Positions 9,922-18,686 of a DNA stretch of 64,000 nucleotides are shown here, piece by piece; position 1 is the stretch's first letter; every line of letters starts with the position of its first letter. Location: NCBI RefSeq assembly GCF_000943555.1, contig NZ_JTDV01000011.1, positions 21,258 through 85,257 of the forward strand. Direction: 5' to 3'. The position numbers and the translations under genes are program-made. Origin of the DNA: Neotamlana nanhaiensis. Its GTDB lineage: Bacteria; Bacteroidota; Bacteroidia; Flavobacteriales; Flavobacteriaceae. The notes beneath the pieces were generated by a model. The model searched no databases. It was given only the letters and a program-made list of their open reading frames with translations, and was not told the DNA's origin.

Positions 9922-12429
9922 TTAAAAATCGAAACCAAAACTACCAGTTATACCAAATTTTCGAGCGTTTGGATATGCTAATTCATCTTTATAATTTCCT
10001 CTAAAATTAAAATCTAACCTAAATACTTTAAAAATATTTCCTATACCAAAACTGTACTCGTAATACGGTTCATTATTTGGTGCAATAAGCTGAATATTGT
10101 TGGGGTTAGAAGGCACATTATTTAAATCGATGTTTTCCTGCGAAATGTCGCCCCAAGCACCACGAATACTAACAATTTCTCTTAAATTAAGTTTTCGTAA
10201 AAGTGGTATTCTAGAAAATAAGCGTCCGTTAAAATTATGCTGAATATGAAAAGATGCGTAAGTATCGGTTACAAACTCATAAAAATCTAATTGCGAAAAG
10301 GTATTGTATATTGAAAAGTACGATTGATTACCTGGAATAACACTTAATAAACCCAGTGGTACTTCGCCAAAAGTTTTACCAGCTTCAATAGTTGTTGTTA
10401 AACGCCCAAAACCTCCAACTTGCCAAGGCTGAATATATGAAAATTGCAGCTTTGTATAATCGAAATCGCTATCAAAAACACCTTTATCGCCTCGAGACAC
10501 TTGCGCAAATAAACTTGGAAAATCGTCGTTTGCCACTCTTCGCTCTACCCCAAAACCTGTCATTTTTCGTTTTGGATAGTAGGACAATGAAAATGAGCTT
10601 TCGAACTGTTTAATTTCTGAAGCAATACCATCTGGCGTATTATAATCTAAACTAAATGTTGATGAAGCAGATTCTAAGGTTCGGTAATTTCCTGTTACTC
10701 TAAAAATAACATTTCGCCAAGGTTCGGCTTCAATGGCTAAACTACTTAAATTTATAGAGGTTAATTTATCGTTGGTACTGGTACCAACTACCGACGATGA
10801 TGCTAAACTGCGGCCTAAAACATCGGTACTCGTTGTTAAACTTGCTCCTATTTGTTCTACATCGCGCCGATTTCCTCCCGATATTATTAATCGGCTTTTT
10901 TTATCGAGCAACCATTTACCCGAAATACCGTATTTAAATTTATCGTCACGAAATCCGTAAGCTGTAAAACCTTCTAATCGCCACAAATCGTTTGGCCCAA
11001 AGTAAGTTCGACCACCGGTACGTAAACGTAATCCTTCTACTTCGTTAAATCCAAAGGTTGAAAATATGGGTCCATAATCTAACGGAAGTGTATTAAACTC
11101 AATATAGCCCGAAGCTAAAATACTTCCTAAATTATATAAACGCTGAAACTTTTTTACGGTTTTTAAGGTGTCTAACATTTTGTAAACGCCCTTTTCGTCT
11201 TTATTTAATTCTTCCAAACGATTGTTTGCCCAAAACGCATCGTCTCGATTATATACATCTTTATCATAATTATACACTTCGGTATCGTAGAATTTTTTAT
11301 CCTTGGCGATATCGAATTTATAATTATTATAAATGGTTGTGCGTTTTCCGTATATACCGCGAGCTTTATCTTTTTTACTGAATGAAAAATCACTCATCAT
11401 ATAATCGCGTTTTACCAGAAAAAGCGAATCGGTTAATACATCAAACTCCTGCTCAATATAAATATCTTTTACCCAGTTTATATTAGCACTTTTTGATGCT
11501 TGAAGGTTGATTTCTTTTATAGCATAAGTGGTGTCGGCTACCCAAAAATCGCCTTTAAAGGTAAGTTCGTTTTTACGACGCGGATAATACACAATGTTGT
11601 AACACCATTTATTATCAATATAAGCACTATCGGTTAACACATAGTTGTATGTACTAATTCCTGTTCTAGACAAGGGACTTACAAAACTCTTATCGAAAAA
11701 CTTAAGATAATTATCGTAAACGCTAAAATCGTTGTATAAATCGTTTACAAAATCGATTATGATTTGGTTATCGCTAAAACCAGAATTTTTATTGCCTTCA
11801 AGCACTTCTTTGGTTTTATTTATTACGTTATCACCATATACTTTCGATACAGCTTCATTAATAAACATGGGCAAATAAGCCTTACCTGTTACGTTAGAAG
11901 TATCTACATGATTAAAAACAAATTCCATGCCTTTAAACAAGTTACTCTTCATTAAGGCACTATCAATAGAATTAATGTCGAATTCTACTTTTTCGTATTT
12001 ATCGTATTCGTATTGTTTAAATTGTTTTAAACCATTGCTGCGTTTGTGTTCCCAAATTTTCCGAAGTAAATCGATTGCTGGGTTATTTTTTTTAGATTGC
12101 TTTCCCGTAAAAATAACAACTTGATCGAGCTGACTAGTTTCTTCTTTTAAAACAAACTTTAAATTGTAATTTACTTTTTTGTCTAATGGAATATTTAAAG
12201 TTTCATACCCAATAAACGATACGGTTAAAGCTCCCCAAGTTTCATCGGACTCTAAATAAAACTTCCCATTCTCGTCGGTAATAGTACCTTGGGTAGAGCC
12301 TTCAAAAATAACATTAGCAAACGATACGGGTTGCTCGAATTCGTCGAACACGTAACCACTTACTTTGGTTTGAGATTGTGCGGAAAAAATTCCTATAAAG
12401 AAAAGAAGAAATAGTAACTTAAAATTCAT
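9922..12429 (-). CDS. DUF5686 family outer-membrane protein with carboxypeptidase-regulatory-like domain
   Basis: An 835-residue protein with a signal peptide (ends about FSAQSQ) and an N-terminal carboxypeptidase-D-regulatory-like beta-sandwich at about residues 20-110 (VSGYVFDEFEQPVSFANV, the same plug-like domain seen at the start of SusC proteins). A long DUF5686 region follows with alternating aromatic beta strands, ending in Phe (GSFGFDF), the usual last residue of an outer-membrane barrel. Family members are common in Bacteroidota and of unknown function; an outer-membrane location is inferred. It lies downstream of pdhB on the same strand but behind a terminator. Confidence 0.85.
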   Translation of the reverse strand: MNFKLLFLLFFIGIFSAQSQTKVSGYVFDEFEQPVSFANVIFEGSTQGTITDENGKFYLESDETWGALTVSFIGYETLNIPLDKKVNYNLKFVLKEETSQLDQVVIFTGKQSKKNNPAIDLLRKIWEHKRSNGLKQFKQYEYDKYEKVEFDINSIDSALMKSNLFKGMEFVFNHVDTSNVTGKAYLPMFINEAVSKVYGDNVINKTKEVLEGNKNSGFSDNQIIIDFVNDLYNDFSVYDNYLKFFDKSFVSPLSRTGISTYNYVLTDSAYIDNKWCYNIVYYPRRKNELTFKGDFWVADTTYAIKEINLQASKSANINWVKDIYIEQEFDVLTDSLFLVKRDYMMSDFSFSKKDKARGIYGKRTTIYNNYKFDIAKDKKFYDTEVYNYDKDVYNRDDAFWANNRLEELNKDEKGVYKMLDTLKTVKKFQRLYNLGSILASGYIEFNTLPLDYGPIFSTFGFNEVEGLRLRTGGRTYFGPNDLWRLEGFTAYGFRDDKFKYGISGKWLLDKKSRLIISGGNRRDVEQIGASLTTSTDVLGRSLASSSVVGTSTNDKLTSINLSSLAIEAEPWRNVIFRVTGNYRTLESASSTFSLDYNTPDGIASEIKQFESSFSLSYYPKRKMTGFGVERRVANDDFPSLFAQVSRGDKGVFDSDFDYTKLQFSYIQPWQVGGFGRLTTTIEAGKTFGEVPLGLLSVIPGNQSYFSIYNTFSQLDFYEFVTDTYASFHIQHNFNGRLFSRIPLLRKLNLREIVSIRGAWGDISQENIDLNNVPSNPNNIQLIAPNNEPYYEYSFGIGNIFKVFRLDFNFRGNYKDELAYPNARKFGITGSFGFDF

Positions 12430-12434
12430 AATAC

Positions 12435-12470
12435 AAAAAAAACTTCATCAACAATAATGCCGATGAAGTT
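12435..12470 (-). terminator. Rho-independent terminator after pdhB
   Basis: AACTTCATC and GATGAAGTT form a 9-bp stem with a 12-base loop, followed on the minus strand by six T. It lies 24 bases beyond the pdhB stop and immediately before the DUF5686 gene. Confidence 0.8.
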
Positions 12471-12493
12471 TATATAACGTAAAAAAATACAAA

Positions 12494-13471
12494 TTATTTA
12501 TATAATACTTTTTTAACAGCCTTAACAACGTCGTTGCTGTTTGGCAACCATTCTTCTAACAATACTGGCGAGTATGGCGCTGGTGTATCGGCTGTATTAA
12601 TTTTTACAATAGGTGCATCTAAATAATCGAAAGCTTCGCTTTGCACTAAATAGGTAATTTCTGTTGCAACATTACCAAAAGGCCATGCTTCTTCTAAAAT
12701 TACTAAACGATTTGTTTTCTTAACAGACTCAACAATCGCTTTTCTATCCATTGGGCGCACGGTACGTAAATCGATAATTTCACACGAAATACCTTCTTTC
12801 TCTAATTCATCAGCAGCTTTGTAAGCTTCCTTAATAATTTTACCAAACGATACAATAGTAACATCGGTTCCTTCGCGTTTAATATCAGCAACTCCTAAAG
12901 GTAAAATATACTCACCTTCTGGCACTTCACCTTTATCACCATACATTTGCTCACTTTCCATAAAAATAACTGGGTCGTCGTCGCGTATAGCTGCTTTTAA
13001 TAAACCTTTAGCATCGTAAGGGTTTGATGGCACAACTACTTTTAAACCAGGTGTATTTGCAAACCAGTTTTCAAAAGCTTGCGAGTGCGTAGCTCCTAAT
13101 TGACCCGCAGAAGCTGTTGGCCCACGAAATACAATCGGACAGTTAAATTGTCCGCCAGACATTTGTCTGATTTTCGCAGCATTGTTTATAATTTGATCAA
13201 TACCAACTAAAGAGAAGTTAAAAGTCATGTATTCAACTATTGGTCGGTTACCTGTCATGGTAGAACCAATGGCAACACCTGCAAAACCAAGTTCGGCAAT
13301 TGGCGTATCGATAACACGTTTTGGACCAAATTCGTCTAACATTCCTTTTGATGCTTTGTAGGCACCATTATATTCTGCAACCTCTTCACCCATTAAGTAA
13401 ATGCTCTCGTCGCGACGCATTTCTTCGCTCATGGCTTCGGCAATAGCTTCTCTAAATTGAATTGTTTTCAT
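12494..13471 (-). CDS. pdhB: Pyruvate dehydrogenase complex E1 component, beta subunit
   Basis: A 325-residue transketolase-type beta subunit which, with E1 alpha, decarboxylates pyruvate using thiamine diphosphate and passes the acetyl group to lipoyl-E2. The pyrimidine-binding half (REAIAEAMSEEMRRDESIYLMGEEV) and the C-terminal transketolase domain (DLRTVRPMD, VILEEAWPFGN) are complete. Length fits the family. The alpha subunit and E2 are not in the window, so the complex is encoded at more than one locus. It is transcribed divergently from etfB, and a promoter-like site lies 25-60 bases upstream of the ATG. Confidence 0.95.
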   Translation of the reverse strand: MKTIQFREAIAEAMSEEMRRDESIYLMGEEVAEYNGAYKASKGMLDEFGPKRVIDTPIAELGFAGVAIGSTMTGNRPIVEYMTFNFSLVGIDQIINNAAKIRQMSGGQFNCPIVFRGPTASAGQLGATHSQAFENWFANTPGLKVVVPSNPYDAKGLLKAAIRDDDPVIFMESEQMYGDKGEVPEGEYILPLGVADIKREGTDVTIVSFGKIIKEAYKAADELEKEGISCEIIDLRTVRPMDRKAIVESVKKTNRLVILEEAWPFGNVATEITYLVQSEAFDYLDAPIVKINTADTPAPYSPVLLEEWLPNSNDVVKAVKKVLYK

Positions 13472-13494
13472 TAATAGTTTTTTTTATCGAGTAG

Positions 13495-13528
13495 CAAAAA
13501 TAACAATAAATGATAAACTCTCTAGCAA
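13495..13528 (-). promoter_or_regulatory. Promoter-like element upstream of pdhB
   Basis: TATTTTTG on the minus strand matches TAnnTTTG perfectly, with a TTG 23 bases further upstream. The spacing is at the long end of the accepted range, so the -33 box is doubtful. Confidence 0.42.
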
Positions 13529-13547
13529 GATTTTAACTAAAATTTAT

Positions 13548-13559
13548 TATGCGCGCATA
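13548..13559. promoter_or_regulatory. Perfect 12-bp palindrome between pdhB and etfB
   Basis: TATGCGCGCATA is perfectly self-complementary and GC-rich at its centre, in an otherwise very AT-rich divergent intergenic region. Its position 80-90 bases from each start suits an operator shared by pdhB and etfB. No family of regulator can be named. Confidence 0.35.
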
Positions 13560-13628
13560 GTATTTTTCAAAATAAATAATTAACTTCGTAGCCACAATAA
13601 AAAATAAGACTTAAAATTACTAAATATT

Positions 13629-14375
13629 ATGAAAATATTAGTTTGTATTAGTCATGTTCCAGACACGACTTCTAAAATAAATTTCACCGATGGCGACACC
13701 AAATTCGATACCAACGGTGTACAGTTTGTAATTAACCCAAATGACGAGTTTGGCCTTACAAGAGCCATGTGGTTTAAAGAAAAACAAGGCGCTAGTGTAA
13801 CGGTTGTTAACGTTGGCGGACCAGAAACAGAACCAACTTTACGAAAAGCATTAGCTATTGGTGCCGATGAAGCTATTCGCGTAAATACTGCTGCCACAGA
13901 CGGTTTTACGGTTGCAAAACAATTGGCAAGCGTTATTGAAAACGGTGGTTACGATTTAGTTATAGCTGGTAGAGAATCTATTGACTATAACGGAGGTATG
14001 GTTCCAGGTATGATTGCTGGTTTAACCCAAGCTAACTTTGTGAATAATTGTATTGGGCTTGAGGTTGATGGCTCTTCAGCAAAAGCAATACGCGAAATTG
14101 ATGGTGGTAAAGAAACCATTTCTACAACATTACCACTAGTAATTGGGGGACAAAAAGGTTTGGTTGAAGAAAGCGATTTACGCATACCAAACATGCGCGG
14201 TATTATGATGGCTAGAAAAAAGCCATTAACGGTTGCTGAGCCTGTTGATGCGATAGCGCAAACCACATCGGTAACTTTTGAAAAACCAGCTCCAAAAGGC
14301 GCCGTAACTTTAGTTGCTCCAGATAATTTAGATGAATTAGTGAATTTACTTCATAACGAAGCTAAGGTGATTTAG
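13629..14375 (+). CDS. etfB: Electron transfer flavoprotein beta subunit
   Basis: A 248-residue ETF beta subunit, the AMP-binding half of the heterodimer that carries electrons from acyl-CoA and related dehydrogenases to the respiratory chain. The opening KILVCISHVPDT, the segment AGRESIDYNGGMVPGMIA, and the ETF beta signature region (KEx-rich VEESDLRIPNMRGIMMARKKP) are all present. It is followed by etfA after 104 bases that contain two hairpins. It is divergent from pdhB, which matches a shared role in acetyl-CoA and acyl-CoA oxidation. Confidence 0.95.
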   Translation: MKILVCISHVPDTTSKINFTDGDTKFDTNGVQFVINPNDEFGLTRAMWFKEKQGASVTVVNVGGPETEPTLRKALAIGADEAIRVNTAATDGFTVAKQLASVIENGGYDLVIAGRESIDYNGGMVPGMIAGLTQANFVNNCIGLEVDGSSAKAIREIDGGKETISTTLPLVIGGQKGLVEESDLRIPNMRGIMMARKKPLTVAEPVDAIAQTTSVTFEKPAPKGAVTLVAPDNLDELVNLLHNEAKVI

Positions 14376-14387
14376 TGCTATTAAATC

Positions 14388-14415
14388 ATTCCGAATTTAA
14401 CTACGGAATCTTTTT
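14388..14415 (+). terminator. Hairpin with T-run inside the etfB-etfA gap
   Basis: ATTCCG and CGGAAT pair around a 10-base loop and are followed by CTTTTT. A second small hairpin (TTCCTGA/TCAGGAA, 14440-14460) sits just before etfA. Together they look like a weak attenuator or an mRNA stabiliser between the two subunits. Confidence 0.45.
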
Positions 14416-14479
14416 AAACACTTTATGAGTATTAATAAGTTCCTGAAAAATAATCAGGAAAAAATTTAGAAAAATTATT

Positions 14480-15439
14480 ATGTCAGTTTTAGTATATACA
14501 GAATCAGAACAAGGTGTATTTAAAAAAGCAGCTTTCGAGGTTGCAAGTTACGCCAAGGCCGTAGCATCCGATTTAGGAACCACAGTTACAGCCGTTTCAA
14601 TAAATGCCAATGATACCAGCGCTCTAGCGGCTTATGGTGTAGATAAAGTTTTAAACGTAAAAAACGATGCTTTAAACAGTTTTAATGCCAATGCCTTTGC
14701 GCAAGTTATTAAACAAGCTGCCGAACAAGAAAATGCACAAGTGGTTGTAGTAAGTTCTTCGGCAGACAGCAAGTATTTAGCACCATTGTTATCGGTTAGT
14801 TTAAATGCTGGTTACGCTTCAAACGTTATTGCAAAACCAGAAAGCACGAGTCCGTTTAAAGTAAAACGAACCGCCTTTACAAACAAAGCTTTCGAGATTA
14901 CCGAAATTAATTCAGAAATAAAAATTGTTGGTGTTTCCAATAATGCCTTTGGTTTAGTTGAATCTAGTGGTAGCGCTTCCGCGGAAGACTTCTCGCCTGC
15001 CATTCCTGAGTTAGGAGTAAGCGTAGAATCGGTTGATAAAGCCACAGACAAAGTAAGTATTGCCGATGCCGAAATAGTAGTTTCGGGTGGTCGCGGATTA
15101 AAAGGCCCTGAAAACTGGGGTATGGTTGAAGAATTAGCAGATGTTTTAGGTGCTGCCACAGCATGCTCAAAACCAGTATCAGATTTAGGATGGCGCCCTC
15201 ATAGCGAACACGTTGGGCAAACTGGTAAACCAGTAGCATCAAACCTTTATATAGCCATTGGTATTTCTGGAGCTATTCAGCATTTAGCAGGTATAAACGC
15301 ATCAAAAGTAAAAGTTGTAATTAATACCGATCCAGAAGCTCCTTTCTTTAAGGCTGCCGATTATGGCGTTGTTGGAGATGCTTTTGAGGTGGTTCCTGCC
15401 TTAATTGAAAAATTAAAAGCGTTTAAAGCTCAACAATAA
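14480..15439 (+). CDS. etfA: Electron transfer flavoprotein alpha subunit
   Basis: A 319-residue ETF alpha subunit, the FAD-binding partner of EtfB. The N-terminal Rossmann-like half is followed by the conserved FAD domain: SGGRGLKGPENW, GWRPHSEHVGQTG, and the diagnostic tail YIAIGISGAIQHLAGI with INTDPEAPFFKAADYGVVGD. Length and motifs are normal. It is the second gene of the etfBA unit; a large hairpin element follows its stop. A GC-rich 14-base palindromic motif at 14974-14987 recurs in purH. Confidence 0.96.
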   Translation: MSVLVYTESEQGVFKKAAFEVASYAKAVASDLGTTVTAVSINANDTSALAAYGVDKVLNVKNDALNSFNANAFAQVIKQAAEQENAQVVVVSSSADSKYLAPLLSVSLNAGYASNVIAKPESTSPFKVKRTAFTNKAFEITEINSEIKIVGVSNNAFGLVESSGSASAEDFSPAIPELGVSVESVDKATDKVSIADAEIVVSGGRGLKGPENWGMVEELADVLGAATACSKPVSDLGWRPHSEHVGQTGKPVASNLYIAIGISGAIQHLAGINASKVKVVINTDPEAPFFKAADYGVVGDAFEVVPALIEKLKAFKAQQ

Positions 15440-15467
15440 ATATAATTTTTATAAATTGTATTGTTCG

Positions 15468-15544
15468 AAAGAACTGATTAAATTAGCATTTTATCATAAA
15501 ACTACGATTTGTAGTTGGTAAAGTCCTAATTTAAACAGTTCTTT
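15468..15544. repeat. Long imperfect inverted repeat (structured spacer) between etfA and the nuclease gene
   Basis: AAAGAACTGATTAAATTAG (15468-15486) and CTAATTTAAACAGTTCTTT (15526-15544) are reverse complements at 18 of 19 positions. The 39-base interior holds a second stem, AACTAC/GTAGTT with a 5-base loop (15500-15516). The right arm is not followed by a clean T-run. It could be an RNA structure or a small mobile inverted repeat. Confidence 0.7.
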
Positions 15545-15559
15545 GCGTTTTAATAAATT

Positions 15560-16180
15560 ATGAGTTTAGTAAGATTAAATATAAAAGGTATATCGTACAG
15601 CCAAACCCAAAACGGTGCTTATGCCTTAATTTTAAATGAAGTAGAAGGAGATCGTAAACTTCCTATTGTAATTGGTGCTTTCGAGGCACAATCTATCGCC
15701 ATCGCTCTTGAAAAAGAAATTAGCCCACCACGACCATTAACCCACGATTTATTTAAAAATTTCGCCGACAGATTCGATATTGTTGTAAAACAAGTTATTA
15801 TTCATAAACTAGTTGATGGTGTATTTTACTCTAGTTTAATTTGCGAACGCGATAAAATTGAAGAAATTATTGATGCCAGAACTAGTGATGCAATTGCATT
15901 AGCACTACGTTTTCAAGCGCCAATTTTTACCTATAAAAACATTCTTGATAAAGCGGGTATTTACCTAAAAGTAAACCCTAAAAAAGAAGATGAAAACGAA
16001 GAACAGGACAGCGTTTTAATGGACGAATTAGTGGCCAACGAATTAGAACCTTCTCAACCAAGCGAAAGCCTTATATCTAAAACTTTAGAAGAACTTCATA
16101 AATTATTAGACGAAGCAGTTGCAAACGAAGATTACGAAAAAGCAGCACATATTCGCGACGAAATATCTAAACGAGAATAA
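15560..16180 (+). CDS. Bifunctional nuclease family protein with UVR motif
   Basis: A 206-residue cytoplasmic protein. Residues 1-135 are the bifunctional nuclease (DUF151/BFN) domain, with LPIVIGAFEAQSIA and the ARTSDAIALALRFQAPI segment. An acidic linker follows, and the C-terminal 30 residues (LHKLLDEAVANEDYEKAAHIRDEI) form a UvrB/UvrC-type UVR motif that usually mediates protein contacts. Plant and archaeal BFN proteins degrade RNA and DNA; the bacterial role is not settled. It is set between the etf genes and a nucleoside transporter, consistent with a loose nucleotide-turnover theme. Confidence 0.88.
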   Translation: MSLVRLNIKGISYSQTQNGAYALILNEVEGDRKLPIVIGAFEAQSIAIALEKEISPPRPLTHDLFKNFADRFDIVVKQVIIHKLVDGVFYSSLICERDKIEEIIDARTSDAIALALRFQAPIFTYKNILDKAGIYLKVNPKKEDENEEQDSVLMDELVANELEPSQPSESLISKTLEELHKLLDEAVANEDYEKAAHIRDEISKRE

Positions 16181-16196
16181 CACCCAAAATTTAATT

Positions 16197-17702
16197 ATGA
16201 GCAAGCCGTTTTTGTACTTACTTCCATTATTTCTTCTCTTTTCAACATTAACATTTTCTCAAGATTTAGATACCATTCCACAACTCGAAGCTATAGAAAC
16301 TACTGCTTCTGTAGCTAGCGATACTTTACAAGCTACAGTTGAAACTATCACGGAAGCCTCAAACAATAATCCATCTGAAAACAGTATTATTCCTAGTCAA
16401 GGTTTTACTGTAAACAGTTTATGGCGCGGTGCTTTAGGTATGATTACTTTGGTATTTATTGCTTTTCTATTCAGCAGTAATAAAAAAGCAATTAATTGGA
16501 AAATTGTAGGCCTTGGTTTAGCCTTTCAACTCATAATTGCAGTCGGGGTTTTAAAAGTAGACTTCGTAAAAAATATTTTTGAATTTGTTGGTAGCTTATT
16601 TGTAAGTGTGTTAGAATTTACAAGAGCAGGAAGCAAATTTTTATTTGAAGGTTTAGTAGTTGACATGGATACCTTTGGCTATATTTTTGCCTTTCAAGTA
16701 CTACCAACCATTATTTTCTTTTCAGCTTTAACATCGGTATTATTTTATCTTGGTGTTATTCAAAAAGTAGTTAAAGGAATGGCTTGGTTGCTATCAAAAG
16801 CCTTAAAAATTTCTGGGGCTGAAAGTTTAAGCGTTGCTGGTAACATCTTTTTAGGTCAAACCGAAGCACCGCTACTTATAAAAGCTTATTTAGAAAAAAT
16901 GAATAAGTCTGAAATGCTGTTAGTAATGATTGGCGGTATGGCAACCGTTGCTGGTGCTGTATTAGCGGCTTATATTGGCTTTTTAGGTGGTGACGATCCA
17001 GCATTACGTTTATTTTATGCAAAGCACTTACTAGCAGCTTCTGTAATGGCAGCTCCAGGTGCTATTGTTATTTCTAAAATACTATATCCGCAAACCGAAG
17101 ATGTAAATACCGATGTTAGTGTATCACAAGAAAAAATAGGTTCAAACTTTTTAGATGCTATTGCTAACGGAACTACCGAAGGTTTAAAATTAGCCGTTAA
17201 TGTTGGCGCTATGCTATTAGTATTCGTTGCTTTTATTGCAATGTTTAATGGCCTTTTAGGTTGGGTTGGAGATATAACGTCGTTCAACACTTGGGTTGCA
17301 AACAACACCTCTTACGAAAGCCTATCTTTAGAACTTATTTTGGGCTATATTTTTGCGCCTTTAATGTGGCTTATTGGTGTTGCTCAAGAAGATATGGCGC
17401 TTATGGGACAACTCCTAGGTATTAAACTTGCCGCAAGCGAATTTATTGGCTACATTCAATTGCGCGATTTAAAAGATGTTACAAACAGTATTCATTTAAA
17501 TTATGAAAAATCGGTAATAATGGCGACCTACATGCTTTGTGGCTTTGCTAATTTTGCATCCATAGGTATTCAAATTGGTGGTATTGGCTCATTAGCTCCT
17601 GGACAACGCAAAGTATTATCGCAATTCGGAATGAAAGCCTTAATTGGAGGTACTATTGCCTCGTTAATTTCAGCTACAATTGCTGGAATGATTATTGGGT
17701 AA
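16197..17702 (+). CDS. NupC/CNT-family concentrative nucleoside transporter
   Basis: A 501-residue inner-membrane nucleoside:cation symporter. The ATG at 16197, 16 bases after the nuclease stop, gives a signal-like start (SKPFLYLLPLFLLFSTLTFSQ) and an unusual periplasmic Ser/Thr/Glu linker before the transporter core. The core shows the CNT pattern: gate and N1/C1 domains with GNIFLGQTEAPLLIKAYL (about residue 220) and the late GFANFASIGIQIGGIGSLAP motif. Flavobacterial CNT proteins often carry this long N-terminal extension. The gene ends with a strong terminator. The longer frame to 16119 would overlap the nuclease gene and is less likely. Confidence 0.92.
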   Translation: MSKPFLYLLPLFLLFSTLTFSQDLDTIPQLEAIETTASVASDTLQATVETITEASNNNPSENSIIPSQGFTVNSLWRGALGMITLVFIAFLFSSNKKAINWKIVGLGLAFQLIIAVGVLKVDFVKNIFEFVGSLFVSVLEFTRAGSKFLFEGLVVDMDTFGYIFAFQVLPTIIFFSALTSVLFYLGVIQKVVKGMAWLLSKALKISGAESLSVAGNIFLGQTEAPLLIKAYLEKMNKSEMLLVMIGGMATVAGAVLAAYIGFLGGDDPALRLFYAKHLLAASVMAAPGAIVISKILYPQTEDVNTDVSVSQEKIGSNFLDAIANGTTEGLKLAVNVGAMLLVFVAFIAMFNGLLGWVGDITSFNTWVANNTSYESLSLELILGYIFAPLMWLIGVAQEDMALMGQLLGIKLAASEFIGYIQLRDLKDVTNSIHLNYEKSVIMATYMLCGFANFASIGIQIGGIGSLAPGQRKVLSQFGMKALIGGTIASLISATIAGMIIG

Positions 17703-17760
17703 ATATCTTCTTGCTTAAAAAGACAAGTTTTAAGTTAATAACTTTATGATAAGATATATA

Positions 17761-17793
17761 AAGCATCAAATTAAGTTTTGATGCTTTTTTATA
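17761..17793 (+). terminator. Rho-independent terminator after the nucleoside transporter gene
   Basis: AAAGCATCAAA and TTTGATGCTTT form an 11-bp stem with a short loop followed by a T-run, about 58 bases after the stop. Confidence 0.88.
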
Positions 17794-17830
17794 TTTTTAA
17801 CCATTAAAAATTGAGTTGAATTAAATAAGA

Positions 17831-17849
17831 TTTCCACAGTTGTGGATAA
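17831..17849. promoter_or_regulatory. Inverted DnaA-box pair immediately upstream of thyA
   Basis: The bases at 17841-17849 are TGTGGATAA, a perfect TTATCCACA DnaA box on the minus strand. The left half, TTTCCACA, is a degenerate box in the opposite orientation. The pair ends 5 bases before the thyA ATG. DnaA control of thyA is inference. Confidence 0.5.
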
Positions 17850-17854
17850 TAAAT

Positions 17855-18679
17855 ATGAAACAATATCACGATTTAGTTAAACACGTTTTAGAACATGGAA
17901 ACGAAAAAGGAGACCGCACAGGAACGGGTACCAAAAGTGTTTTTGGCTACCAAATGCGTTTCGATTTAAGCGAAGGTTTCCCTATGGTAACCACCAAAAA
18001 ATTACACTTAAAATCGATAATCCATGAATTACTTTGGTTTTTAAAAGGTGATACCAACATAAATTATTTAACCGAAAATGGTGTTAGAATTTGGAATGAA
18101 TGGGCTGACGAAAATGGCGATTTAGGTCCTGTTTATGGCCACCAATGGCGTAACTGGAATAGCGATGAAATAGACCAAATAAAAGAAGTTATTGAAACCT
18201 TAAAACAAAATCCTAATAGCCGTAGAATGTTGGTTTCGGCTTGGAATCCTTCGGTGTTACCAGATACATCAAAGAGTTTTAGTGAAAATGTAGCCAATGG
18301 TAAAGCTGCTTTACCACCGTGTCATGCCTTTTTTCAATTTTATGTAGCCGATGGAAAGCTATCGTGTCAACTATACCAACGTAGTGCCGATATATTTTTA
18401 GGCGTACCTTTTAACATAGCATCATATGCCCTGTTTACAATGATGATGGCACAAGTTTGTGGTTATCAACCTGGTGAATTTATTCACACCTTTGGTGATG
18501 CCCATATTTACAACAATCATTTTGAGCAATTGGAGTTACAATTATCTAGAGAACCTAGACCTCTTCCAAAAATGATTCTAAACCCAAAAATAAATGATAT
18601 CTTTGAGTTTACTTTTAACGATTTTACCTTAGAAAATTACAACCCGTACCCACATATAAAAGGTGTAGTTGCCATATAA
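17855..18679 (+). CDS. thyA: Thymidylate synthase
   Basis: A 274-residue ThyA enzyme that methylates dUMP to dTMP using methylenetetrahydrofolate. The start [28 protein letters not shown], the catalytic cysteine in [12 protein letters not shown], the [17 protein letters not shown] loop, and the end [20 protein letters not shown] are all canonical. The ATG at 17855 is preferred over the TTG at 17840. No dihydrofolate reductase gene follows, although ThyA needs one; it must be elsewhere. Upstream is a DnaA-box pair, downstream a MITE-like inverted repeat whose right arm ends in a T-run and might also stop transcription. Confidence 0.97.
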   Translation: MKQYHDLVKHVLEHGNEKGDRTGTGTKSVFGYQMRFDLSEGFPMVTTKKLHLKSIIHELLWFLKGDTNINYLTENGVRIWNEWADENGDLGPVYGHQWRNWNSDEIDQIKEVIETLKQNPNSRRMLVSAWNPSVLPDTSKSFSENVANGKAALPPCHAFFQFYVADGKLSCQLYQRSADIFLGVPFNIASYALFTMMMAQVCGYQPGEFIHTFGDAHIYNNHFEQLELQLSREPRPLPKMILNPKINDIFEFTFNDFTLENYNPYPHIKGVVAI

Positions 18680-18686
18680 AATCTCC

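Noticed and set aside
14812..15159. A 115-codon open frame on the minus strand, with another at 14964-15242
   Set aside because: Both are shadows of etfA, which is complete on the plus strand.
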